This document shows, in pieces, positions 1 to 11,000 of a stretch of 13,700 nt of DNA. The first letter of the stretch is position 1, and every line of letters begins with the position of its first letter. Source of the DNA: Tubulinosema ratisbonensis (taxonomy: Eukaryota > Microsporidia > Tubulinosematidae); the NCBI GenBank assembly GCA_004000155.1, contig RCSS01000806.1, positions 1 through 13,700 of the forward strand, given 5' to 3'. The translations under genes and the position numbers were made by a program. Below the pieces are notes generated by a model. It was given only the letters and a program-made list of their open reading frames with translations. It made no database searches and had not been told where the DNA came from.

Positions 1-6
1 TTTTAT

Positions 7-23
7 GGCATCTTCCAGATGCC
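7..23. repeat. Perfect 7-bp GC-rich hairpin
   Basis: GGCATCT (7-13) is followed by a TCC loop and the exact complement AGATGCC (17-23). It is the most G/C-rich inverted repeat noticed in the non-coding part of the window. Its role is unknown: it may be an RNA 3' stem-loop, part of a structured RNA, or an accident inside a coding sequence cut by the window edge. Confidence 0.6.
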
Positions 24-73
24 CAACAGTATTGAATAAATTTTTTAGAACATATTAAATTTTTATTTTCTAA

Positions 74-102
74 ATTTAAATATTTTTTATAAATATTTAA
101 AT
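74..102. repeat. 12-bp AT-only inverted repeat
   Basis: ATTTAAATATTT (74-85) and its exact complement AAATATTTAAAT (91-102) are separated by five bases. It lies just after the possible 3' end of a gene at the left edge, so it could form a 3' UTR or termination structure. In DNA this rich in A and T such a repeat can also arise by chance. Confidence 0.5.
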
Positions 103-1130
103 CTCCATTTTTTAAAAAACATAAAAAATAAAAATTTTATTATTTTTAAAATTTCAAAATATTACTTATTTAAATTTTTTAATGAAATTTTTTTCAAAAA
201 AAAATTAGAGTTTTATATACTTAAATCGAAAATCCCTCCTCTTATAAATTAAAGATTAATACAATTCTCTATTATTAAAGCAGAAAATTTTGTTTCATAT
301 TAACAGAATTTAAACATTAAACAAACAACAATTTTTGTGATATCTCTAAAAATACTATTTTAAATTATACTTTGAATCCATAAATTTAATTTATTTTAAA
401 CACCATGTTAATATAAAATAAAAGGCAATAGGCATTTAGTAAAAAAATAGAACTTTTTTCATGTGAAAATAAAACAGAGTAAGAAAAATGAGGTGTTTTA
501 TTTTCTTGCAGATGATATTGTTACAAAACAATTACAAATTAAAAAAAGAAAAATAAAACAGATGAAATTTAAATCTACTTTGAAAAGTTTTTTTTTCTAA
601 AAAAAGTATGGTGTGATCTAATAAACAGTAACATAAGTGATTTTTTACGAACAATGAAAGAATTAATCACATATCAGTTTACCATTCTAATAATTTTTTT
701 AATTCAACTACAAAAAGACATATTCAATCAATCAAAACCGTATGATCGCAGCTAAAAACCTTTTATGTCCAAACAATTATACAAACTTTTTAAATTTTAG
801 TTTGCTATAAAGAGTTTACATTCATGAGAATTTCAATGATAAGTGGATTTAATACAATTTTAAAATTGCTAGAAATAATTTTTTAAATAACTAATTTATT
901 TTTTATTGTTTTACAATATAATTAAAAGGATTAGATCACTTTTGAAGGTAAGAAAATTTACTAAAGAGTTTACGAAAATCACCATCAAATTTAAACATCG
1001 TCATCATGTTTATGTCAGAAAAATAACAATGACTTAAAGATTGATTGTTACAACAAAATAAAATAAAAATTTGATTATATAATTTCATTAATAGTAAAAA
1101 AATAATTAAAGGAAATTTACTTTTCTTTAC

Positions 1131-1152
1131 GGCAGCATTTATAAAATCTGCC
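1131..1152. repeat. GGCAG/CTGCC hairpin with inner AT stem
   Basis: GGCAG (1131-1135) pairs with CTGCC (1148-1152). Inside, after a single bulged C, ATTT (1137-1140) pairs with AAAT (1144-1147) around a three-base loop. The hairpin ends 45 bases before the ATG of the candidate microprotein at 1198. It could be a structured leader or a protein-binding palindrome; chance is not excluded. Confidence 0.4.
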
Positions 1153-1188
1153 TTAAAATAAAAAACTTTATTATTTATATGATAATTT

Positions 1189-1191
1189 CCC
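1189..1191 (+). promoter_or_regulatory. CCC motif before candidate microprotein start
   Basis: CCC is followed by TCTACG and then ATG at 1198, the same six-base spacing as at the Tra1 gene (2058-2060). CCC-like motifs just upstream of starts are a known microsporidian signal. CCC trinucleotides are expected a couple of times per 2 kb here, so on its own this is weak. Confidence 0.3.
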
Positions 1192-1197
1192 TCTACG

Positions 1198-1305
1198 ATG
1201 CAAACAAACTTCTCTATACACTTTAAGATTAAATTATTCTTCTTTTTTCTTTTCCTATGTTTATGTTTTGTTGAAAAGGTTATAAAATTCTTTAATACTA
1301 TTTAA
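1198..1305 (+). CDS. Candidate 35-residue single-pass membrane microprotein
   Basis: This short frame begins with ATG six bases after a CCC motif and ends at TAA 1303-1305. An in-frame TAA at 1183-1185 closes it upstream. The peptide has a polar start (MQTNFSIHFK), then a strongly hydrophobic stretch of Phe, Leu, Cys and Val at about residues 12-24, then a short tail with Lys. This is the pattern of a signal anchor or an uncleaved signal peptide. No family is recognised. A hairpin lies at 1131-1152 upstream. Against it, the frame is short, T-rich DNA often encodes Phe/Leu runs by chance, and no second exon was found downstream. It may also be a fragment of a decayed secreted-protein gene. Confidence 0.25.
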   Translation: MQTNFSIHFKIKLFFFFLFLCLCFVEKVIKFFNTI

Positions 1306-2057
1306 TTTTTTGTGATTAGATTAAAAAATTAAAATTTGTTGATATATTATTGATACAAAATTTAAAAATAATAAAATTTTTATTTACTTATTAAACAATT
1401 TTAAAAAGAAAACATTAAACTAATATCTTGCATGTTGAAATAAAAAAAGAACATAAAAAATGGAAAAATAAAAATTGGAAATTAATTGAAAAAATGTTGA
1501 AATTGACTAATAAATGGTATATTATCAAAACTTAACAATTATTCAATTTATCATATCTTGCTTAAAGAATCTTTACTATAAATAAGTATTATATAATTAT
1601 TCTAGGCTTATTGTATTTGTTGATTTTATTATATTTTTTATCAATAAATTAGTTTCCTCGTTTAACAAAATTTCCTTTAGTGCATTAATGGTATTTCTGG
1701 CTTTATGAGACTCCTTATTTTCAGCTTTTTATGGTCAGTTTTAAATATAAGAAGCATGTGTTCAGAGTAATATTTGCGGTATTTGTAAAAAATTTAAAAC
1801 TTATAATGATATGTTTTTTATTCAAAAGAAACTTGTGCGTTTTTTTTCTACAAACAAAAAAAATTTAGAAGTTGTTTAATCAAAATCTTTAAACAAAATT
1901 TTCGCTGTACATAACTTCTGATTGCCTATTTTATTCAGAAAATCTCAATCTCTAGGTCTTTAACCTTGACTGATACATAGCCAAAAAGGCAAACCTATTT
2001 TAAACTCTCATNAAATATTTTATTTTTATTTTTTTACAAAAATAAAAAAATTTTCAT

Positions 2058-2060
2058 CCC
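2058..2060 (+). promoter_or_regulatory. CCC start-proximal motif of the Tra1 gene
   Basis: CCC is followed by TTATAA and then the ATG at 2067. The six-base spacing fits the short leaders of microsporidian genes and supports this ATG. The TAA immediately before the ATG (2064-2066) is in frame, so no longer upstream start is possible without splicing. Confidence 0.6.
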
Positions 2061-2066
2061 TTATAA

Positions 2067-5000
2067 ATGGAAAACCAAGAACTTATTGAAAACACAAAGA
2101 AAATTACTAATTTTAGTAAAACAAAAGACTTTTACAATGCTTATAAACTACCACTTAGCCCAGATACAGACATAGCTCAAGCTACCTTTTACATTTTATT
2201 CAATTCTGACCCTGTAAAAGAAACATCTAGGCATGAAATTGATAAAAGAGGAATAGCACTGAAAATTTTAGAGAGAATTACAGTTGAAAAATCACAGCAA
2301 TACGATTTTTTGCATAAAATAATTCTTTTTGATGATACTCCCAATGTCATCCTAGCTACTAAATGTGTTCAAACCTTTTTTATCAGAAGAATTTTACGCC
2401 AAGAGGATTACTTAAAATTTCTAGACACTGTTTGTAAGAAAGTAATCACTTTTATCAAAGATTTTTGCACTGAAAATTTACAAAATGCCATTCAATTCAT
2501 GAATTTCTTTGCATTTGTGTTTGATTTAACTAAGATATGCAATGTTTTTAATGATTCTATCAATGATTTAATTATCGAAATAGAAAAGTTTTCTGCCTTG
2601 GTGGTTAATTTTGACATAAAAGAAGCAATAAAAAAGAACCAATTGAATTACACAATTTTTAAATTTCTTAATTTTGTTTGTGAAATGAATCCAATTTACA
2701 AGAAAGATGATTTGATAATTAAACTTTCTACATTTTTAATGAAGAATGTTAATGATGAAAGTAAAGAATTACTTTTTCTTTTACAAAACAAATTAGCAGT
2801 CATGTCAGAAAAAATACCTGATTTAATCAAAGATTATTCTTTTTTCTTAAAAAGTGATTTTTTAGATGTAAAGGCAAATGGTATCAAAAATCTTTTAAGA
2901 AGCTTAAAAATTAAAGAAAATACCAAGCATATTTTAGAAGAAGTGCAAATTAAAATAGTAGTTTCAGCCAAAGAATTATTCTACACAAAGGAAGAACTCA
3001 ATGAAAATGACGTCAAAACATTAATAGTACTTTTAGAAAGCTTAATAGCAGTCAATAAATTTTATAGCAAGGAGCATATTTCAATGATTGAAAAAAAGAA
3101 TTTTAGGAGATTTAGTTTAAATTTTACAGTTGAATTTTTAAAAGAATTTACAGAAAAAATTAAAAAAATATTTGGTAAAAATGAAGAGCATGAATTTAAG
3201 AAACAAAAGAATTTTGAAGAAATGTTTAGCAATTGTTTTAACGTTGTTTTAAAAGGATTTGAAGATTCTATAGCTTTTACTTATGGACAAGAAGTGTTTA
3301 CTTTGGATCTTCCTCCTCTTTCAACCAAAGAATTGTTTTACGATGATTTTTGTTTTTTTGAGCAAATTTTACATTTTTCTTTTGAAATTTTCTCCCTTAA
3401 ATTCTTAAGAATCTTTTTAGAAAGGTATTTTGCTTTGTTTATTTATTCTTCTTACAACGTATTTTATACTTTGATTAAGAAATACACAGAAAAAATTTTA
3501 AGTTTTACTTGTGAAAATCCTTTCTTTTTTGATGCCTGGAATGTTTTCTTAGACAATAATAAATCAGCAGGAGTGTTTGCTAACCAAGTTTATTCAATTA
3601 TTTTACGTAAATTCGTACCAAAAGATTTTGAAAGAAATATGAATATAAGGAAGTATAATGAAGAATATAGTGATTTATTAAGTTGTCCTATTTTATTGGA
3701 TAACTCAGATACAAAAATTCCTTTTTACATTAAAGCACTTAAAAAAGTGTTAGCAAAAGACAAACATAACCCAATTCAATTAGAAAAGATTTTTACAACC
3801 ATTCCTTTTTATTACAATTTTCAGGTTAATTTAGAAATTTTAAATTGTATTTTTGATTGCATAAAACCTTGTTATAATGAATTTACCACTGTTCCTAAGC
3901 TTATATATGAAAAAGTAACATTTCTTTTGGATATTCTTCATACTTTACATTTAAAAATGCCTGACAGAGAAATTTTTATAAAATTAGCACTTAACATTCC
4001 TTTAAGTTTAAACCTTGTTTTACAACATTTTCCTAAATTGGCTTATTTTATAGCAGAAGGTATTCAAATTAACAATGAATTGAAAACAATTTCTTACAAT
4101 ATTTTAGAAAAATCACTTGATTCGATAAACACAGAATTTTTAAAGATCATTCCTTCAGAAATATTTGAAAAAATCACTAAAACACTTTTAATTGATTCTA
4201 CTGAAGAGCCTTACGCTTTAGCAGCTATGCAAATTTTACTAAAATACCATTCTTCTCTGAAAATATTTATAAATTTTTCTCATTTGATCATCGACTCAAT
4301 TTATCCCAGAGGAATGATTTATTTACAATTAAACCAAAATCAAAATAATGTAAAATTTCATTCTGATTTTTTAATAAAAGATGCTATCACAAACATCAAA
4401 GGAGAGAATATTAAAGAAACAAATTCTAAAGTTTATTCAGTTACAGGACAACTATACAGTTTTAGGAGAACAATCACAAAAGGAAGTAAAGATTTAATAA
4501 GTAAGAAACTTCTTATAGCATTTTTGTACAACACATTTGGGTGGGAAAATTTTGAAAATGAAGCAATTTACAAGAAAGCTTCTTCTGATTTGACAGCAAT
4601 CTTAGACAATAATTATTCTATTGAACCTAATCTTAACACTCAGCTTTGTTCTCATCAAGCAAGAGTCAAAAATATTTATTACACCACTCTTCTTAGACAT
4701 CAACAATACGTTTATGATGCTTTGCTTTCTTTGTATATTTTAGAAGAAGAAGAATTTTTATTTCTTACTTTAAATGTACTTTTTTCTTACAGACTCATAG
4801 CATTCTACAGATTAGCTCCTAGAAAAAGCAAGGTATATTTTAATTATAAAATATTACTCAAAGCTTTTTATGAATCTTTTTCTTTTATTCCACTTAAAGA
4901 TTATTTTTTTTCAGATTGTTTTGAATTTAACATTTGTGATGATGATTCTTTAAAATTTTTTTACAAAAATGAAGAATATTTGTTTGATTATGCAAAATTT

Positions 5001-8000
5001 AAACCAGAAGAAGAATTAGAAAATTTTATCAAAGATTTTTTACCTTATAAAATACTGAAAAGAAATTTCGACATTTTTTTAAAAAGTGGCTTTACTCTTA
5101 AAATGTTTATTGAATCAAATGTTGTGAATGATATTCTTGATTCTTTTACCTCTCTCTCTTTTTACAAAGATGAAAAGAAACAAAAAAGTTTTATTTTAGG
5201 TATTTCTACTCTTCTTATAAATCTTAAAGAAGAGAAAGAGTGGTTATCTAAGAATTTTTCTAAAATTTCTGCTTCTCTTTTATTTTGTATGAGTGAATCA
5301 AATCCAAAATACAAAAATTTAATTTTATTAATTTTTATGTTTTTGATGGAAAGAACAAAGGATTACAATATTCAATTAAAGGATGTTATTGTTAAACCAG
5401 TTGAAAAAAAGAAATTTACTTATGCAACTGACATGCTTCATTTACAAAGAGCTAAAACACTGCCAAGAAAGGACATTATTGAACAATTATTTGATTCTTT
5501 ATATTCTAAACATAAAAAATTAAGAATGATTAGTTTACAAGCATTGGTTTATTATTCAGAACTAAAAAAGATTCCTCTTTCTGAAATACTTTTTTCTTAT
5601 TGTCAAACTTTTTACACAAATTTAAATACAAAATATACAAACAGTAACAGTAGAATGAAATTAGGTTTCTTTGATTGTTTATTACTTCTTAATAAAATAA
5701 TACCTTATAAGAAAACTAATAATCTCTTAAATCATTTCTCTCATATTGTAATTAACACTCCTTTTGTATTTTACTATGATAATTTAATTATTTTATTAAA
5801 AGTAAGAAAATTTATCATTGAAGAAGGTGCTTCAGAGGAAATAATTTTGTCTAACATTGATTACATTGTAAAAAATATTTCCAGTCCTATTTTTGAGGCT
5901 GAAAAGATTATTAAGGTTTGTAAAGAAATTATTTCTTTTTTAGAAAATCCTTCTATTTTACAAAAACATTTTAAAAAGAATTTTGTTTTTTATTTTTCTG
6001 ATAAAAGTAATTTAAAACATTATTCATCAACAGTCTTTTCTATTGTAAAAATATTTCCTTCTTGTTTTACTGATGAATTAATTTATTTAACATTCCAACA
6101 TCTACCAGATTATTACGATGAATCTTCTTGTGTGGTGTTTCAATTGATTTATTATTTAGAAAAAATACCTGATAATTTTTATAATGTTATTTTAAATTTT
6201 TTTAGTTCAATGCCTTGCAATGTTGATGACAATTTTATGAAATTTTTACTCAAACACAATAATTTCTTAGATTTTATGATTTTTAATTGTAAAGAATTTT
6301 TTGTATTTTTTCTGCTTAAAAATGTTATTTTTAAAGTTAAAAAAAGTAAAAACAGTGATTATCAATTACTTTACAACAACATTTTATCAATACTTAAAAA
6401 AACAAGTATTTTTAACATTGTCATTACAGAAAAAATAATTAATTTTGGTTTATTACTTTCTTTCTGTGATTATGACTTTAAAAAAGAAGAATTAATTTAT
6501 TTATTTAAAAGTTATAATAGAAATTTATTATGTTATTTTTATGACTTTTATGAATTAAACAAAGAAAAATTGCATGAAATTACATTACCAAATGATTTTA
6601 ATTTTAAAGACGATAAAAGAAACAAAGCATTTATTTACTTTGAGAAAAAAATTTATGATGAAGAATATTTGAAGGAATTGCAGTCAAAAGAAGATTTAAT
6701 CTTTGATGAGCTTTGTTATTTGGCTTTGTACAAACCAACTTATAAAATTTATAAAGAATTGTTTTTTTATGAGGAAAATCCTACAAGAATATTTGAAATT
6801 TTAAAACGTATTCCTTTGACAGATGAAATAAATGAAGTAATTCTTTACACTTTTGAAAACTCAGTAGCTTACAGAATTCATTTATTTTTACTTATGCCTC
6901 TGTTGATAGAATTTCCTAATCTGATTAACAAACAAAATTTACAAAAAGTGTTAGAAACTATTCACAGATTGTTTGGTACAAATTCATTCCAGCATAAATT
7001 TACAGCAGGAAAATTACTTTATGCATGCTCACAAAATGTAAAAGAAAAAGAATTACTTTTTTCATTGTACACTCAGTTTTTTAATTTTTGTATAAAATGC
7101 AGTGACAAAGAGTATTTTAATTTGTTTAAGAGTATTGATTTAAAATTATTGGATGATTTTGATTTTATTGATGTTGATTTTATGCAATTAGCTTTATGCT
7201 TAGATTTTTTAATTATAAAATTTAATGAAGAAAAAAAGAAAAATACCAAAAAAATCAAGAAAAATAAGAAAATTTACCACGCAGAAAAAGAAATATATCA
7301 AAAATTATTCAATCATTTACTTCCTCACTTAAATGATAATTTATTTTTTACTTCATTTTTAGAATTTTTTACTTTAGAAGAGATTAATTATTTTATCAGT
7401 CAACCTAAAATGTACCCTAAAATTTCTTATCATTGTATTTTATTGGCTTATAAAGAAAAATTAGTTGATCATTCTCTGATAATTACCGCTTTAGAGACTA
7501 TCATTGAATTATTTAAAAATCCTAGCAATGATTTATTATTTATTGATTTTCAAAAATTAATTCAAAAATACTCTTACAAAAAAGACATACAATTTTTAAA
7601 AATTTTAGGTTTACTTTCTGAATGCTGTGAGGATTATTTTGTTTATGAACACGCAATTTTATTTTTAGAATCATTTGATGATATTGAAAATAAAAGTGTG
7701 GTAGAGAATGAATCAGAGATTGAGTTTAATTTTAAAGAAGTAGAAAATATTTTAAAAAATTATTTTTTCAAAAAATCAAACATTTCAGAAAGTTTTCTTA
7801 ATTTTTTAATTTACATTTTTAGAAATGAAAAATTTAAAAAGTTTTATGAAGAATTAAAACCATTTTTTGTAAAAGGGTTAGAAAGTAAATTTGAATATTT
7901 AAAAGATGAATTTCATGAAATGTTAAAAGACACTTTACCAAAAGATAAATCAGAAAGACTTAAGTATCTTTTAGGAATGGATTGGAATTTATTTGAAAAT

Positions 8001-11000
8001 AATTTTGTTTATACATTTTTTAGATTAATGTTAGATGAAGAAGTTTCTTTTAATCTTTTATCACAATATTCAACAGGAAATGACCATTTTTATGAGACTA
8101 TTTACAAGAAAAAGAAAGAAAAAAAGCAAATTGAACAAACATTGAACAGAGAAATCTTTTTTGTGACATATTTCAGAGATAATTCTATTATTTATAAACC
8201 AGAGAATGTTACAAAAATAATATTAGATTTTTGTTTTACTAACAAAGAAACATGTGTAAAAATTTTAGCAGAATATTTAAAAAGTTTAAAATTAACAAAT
8301 TTTAAAGAAGAATTTAAATTATTTGCCTTAAATTTAAATATTAACAAATTTAATTCATTTTTAATTGATAATTTATTTTCAGTCTTTAATTATTTACTCA
8401 TAGAAGTAAGAATAAAACATAACTGTTATTTTAGTAACATAGGTTCATTAGAAGATGAAGAAAAATATTTAATTTATAAATTAACAGAAGAGTATGAATA
8501 TTATTTAGCCAGTTATAAATCAATGTTTTATTTAACACAAGAGTGTATAAAAGAATTATTGTTAAGTAATTTTGAGAAAAGTAGAATTTTACTTCAAAAG
8601 TGTTTTGAAATGATCAGTGATGAAAATTTTAATGAAAAAGAATGTTTATTTTTAGAAGAAAATTGGAAATATTCAATGAAGAATCTTTGTCAATGGGAAG
8701 CTTTATTAGAAGTAGCAATACAAACTAATGATGTTGATTTAGAATGTGAGGTAAGTTTCTTTACAAGAGACACAGGTAATATTTTTTTAGAATCTGTTTT
8801 AAGAAAGAAAGATTCTTTTGAGAAATTTGTTTATGAATGCATTAATAATCCATTTGATCAAGACGTAGATAGTTTATTATTCTTAGCTCAATTAGAATTA
8901 AGTCAAATACCTTTTTACACTCCTAGGTTTGTAAAAATGTTAAATTATGCCCAAGCAGTGTTTGAGGTAAAAGAATTACAAACATTAAAAAAAGAAAATT
9001 TATCAGATCAAAGAAGTTTATGGTCAAAAAGAGAACCTCTTTCCATTGAGAATATTTTAAATTGGATATTTTTCTTTTCTTGGCGATGTAAATTATTTAA
9101 CTTTATAAACAAAGATGATAATATTATTTTCTTACAAGAATTATCTTCTTTAATGAACAAAATTACTTGTTTAAGTAGAAATATGAATTTATTAGAAACA
9201 GCAGAATATTTTAATCAAATGATTTATGCAACACCAAATATTCGATCTACCGATGCTTTTACCAAAATAATTGAAGAAATAGAAATATTAATAAAAAGAA
9301 ATGAACATGATTTAGCACTAAAGAGAGCTAAGACTACCAATATTTCATACTTCAATAATGATCAAAGAGGAATAATACTTTATTACATTGCTAAATTAGA
9401 GAGAAATAATACAAATTTTAACAATGCAGCACAGCTTTGTAATACAAATAGTAAAAATTGGAATGAATGGGGAATATTTTTACAAGAGACGAATGGTGAA
9501 ATAGAAAATATTTGTGCATCTTTCATAAAAGCAGCTATGTATGCCACTAAAGAAAATTACAAATATTTTGTAAAATGTGTTAAATATTTTAATGATGATA
9601 AAATGTATGAAATATTAAAAGAGAATATTAATTTTATTGATCCTTCAGCTTATATTTCACTTATACCTTCTTTAGAAGCAAAAGTGACTGAAAATAGAAA
9701 TAAGTGTGCCAGGTTATGTTTAGTAAAATTAGGAGAAGTAATCCCACAAACATGTTTTAGACGTTTTAAAACGTACGCCTCTTCTAACTCAGATAATAAT
9801 TCTACTTCAACACAAAAAAAAGAAAATATTTCTTCAAATGAAACTTCTAAAGAGAAAAAAACATGTTCAGGTCAATTACACCCATTAGAAGAAGTTTATA
9901 ATGAAATTAAATTTGAAACTAATAAATGTAAATTAGGGTTAGTTATGATTATTTCTCTTTGTTCTTCACGTATTTTAATAACACATGAACAATTAGCACA
10001 TTCTTGTTTAGAGAGAATATTTTATTCATGCCCTAATAAGTTTATTCATAAGAATATTGATTTAACAAATACCTTTACAAGAATGTTTAAGTGTGTTAAT
10101 TTAACAAATTGGAATTCTAATTTGATAAATGATTTTTTATCTGATTTTGAAAATTACATGGATGGAGAAAGAGATTCACCTTCAGTTTTAATGTTAAAGT
10201 GTTATAAATGGTTAAACACAATTGAGAATATTTTAAGAACGTATATTTCTTCACATGACTTAGATTTAAGTACGTGTAGATTGATTGATAATTTATTAGA
10301 ATATGAATTAGTTTTATTTGGCAAGGATGAGTTTAGAGATAAAATATTCATAGATCATTTTTTACCAACATCAACATTTTACATGTCAGAAAAAGTTATG
10401 AGTAGAACATTATCCATCATTGGGAGTGATGGTAAAGAATATTTGTATTTAACTCAGAATAATCAAGACAGTCAATCACTTTATGAAGAAACAATGATTG
10501 TTCTAATAAATTACTTATCATTGGATCTTAAATCAACCAATAAATGTTACCAAGCCAGTCTTAATTATAAAACAGTGGTTACTTTTGCAAATAATTTTGA
10601 TTTAATATTTTTTGAAGAACCTTTTGTTATTTTAGGAGTAATTTATGAAGAAAGTTTAAAAAAATCATTAAGAAGATTATTTATTGATTATTTAATTGCA
10701 CTCCAAGAAGTAAGTAACATAAAATTAGATGGATTTGAAAATGTTGATAAATATATTAATGCACCAGTAGAAGAAGAAATTTACTGTGAAGAGAGTAATT
10801 TAAAAAATGAGAGTAATTCAAAAAATGATATTTTAGATGAACCAGGAAACATTGTTTTTATTTACAAAGAAAAAGATAGAAATTCAAAGAACGTTCTTTC
10901 TTTAGAGAGTGGTGTTTATTTAAGAGATTATTTAAAAAGATTACAAGCTGATGATAGTTTAAGCATTGATGCTAATCATGAATTTTTTGGAGAAGCTTCT

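Larger units (their letters stand above)
1..2066. other. 2 kb AT-rich region without a convincing gene
   Basis: No reading frame of 60 or more codons is seen on either strand, and I saw no tRNA, rRNA or spliceosomal RNA signature. The first 40 bases are richer in G and C than what follows and could be the edge of a neighbouring gene: the plus frame from base 1 is open to a TAA at 37-39, and on the minus strand one frame is open from 54 to the left edge. The rest is mostly A/T with slightly richer patches near 480-520, 730-770, 1130-1260 and 1680-1980. The trinucleotide CCC occurs on the plus strand at 22, 234, 1189 and 2058; only the last two lie a few bases before an ATG. I saw no CCC on the minus strand. 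On the minus strand, 1600-1728 is open for 43 codons without an ATG, next to a 26-codon ATG frame (1677-1757) in another phase. This could be a decayed gene or chance. Confidence 0.6.

Noticed and set aside
1..58. Short open frames at the left edge on both strands
   Set aside because: Each gives fewer than 20 residues, with conflicting strands and no recognisable motif; too little to call a gene.
234..249. CCC followed by CTTATAAAT, resembling the Tra1 start region
   Set aside because: The place of ATG is ATT and no ATG follows nearby, so there is no supported gene; probably a chance similarity.
371..390. Possible tRNA T-loop on the minus strand (complement of TTTGAATCC)
   Set aside because: The match to the T-loop consensus is imperfect, and no acceptor, D-arm or anticodon arm could be folded around it.
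490..515. Pyrimidine-rich stretch ending in CAG, like a 3' splice site
   Set aside because: No matching donor, branch site or flanking exon frames were found; the frame after it closes within 15 codons.
1954..1990. Small inverted repeats AGGT/ACCT and GCC-AAAAA-GGC
   Set aside because: Stems of three or four base pairs are expected by chance.
7073..7258. 61-codon minus-strand frame
   Set aside because: It lies wholly inside the Tra1 gene, mirrors its Lys-rich and Phe-rich codons, and has no start motif; it is a shadow.
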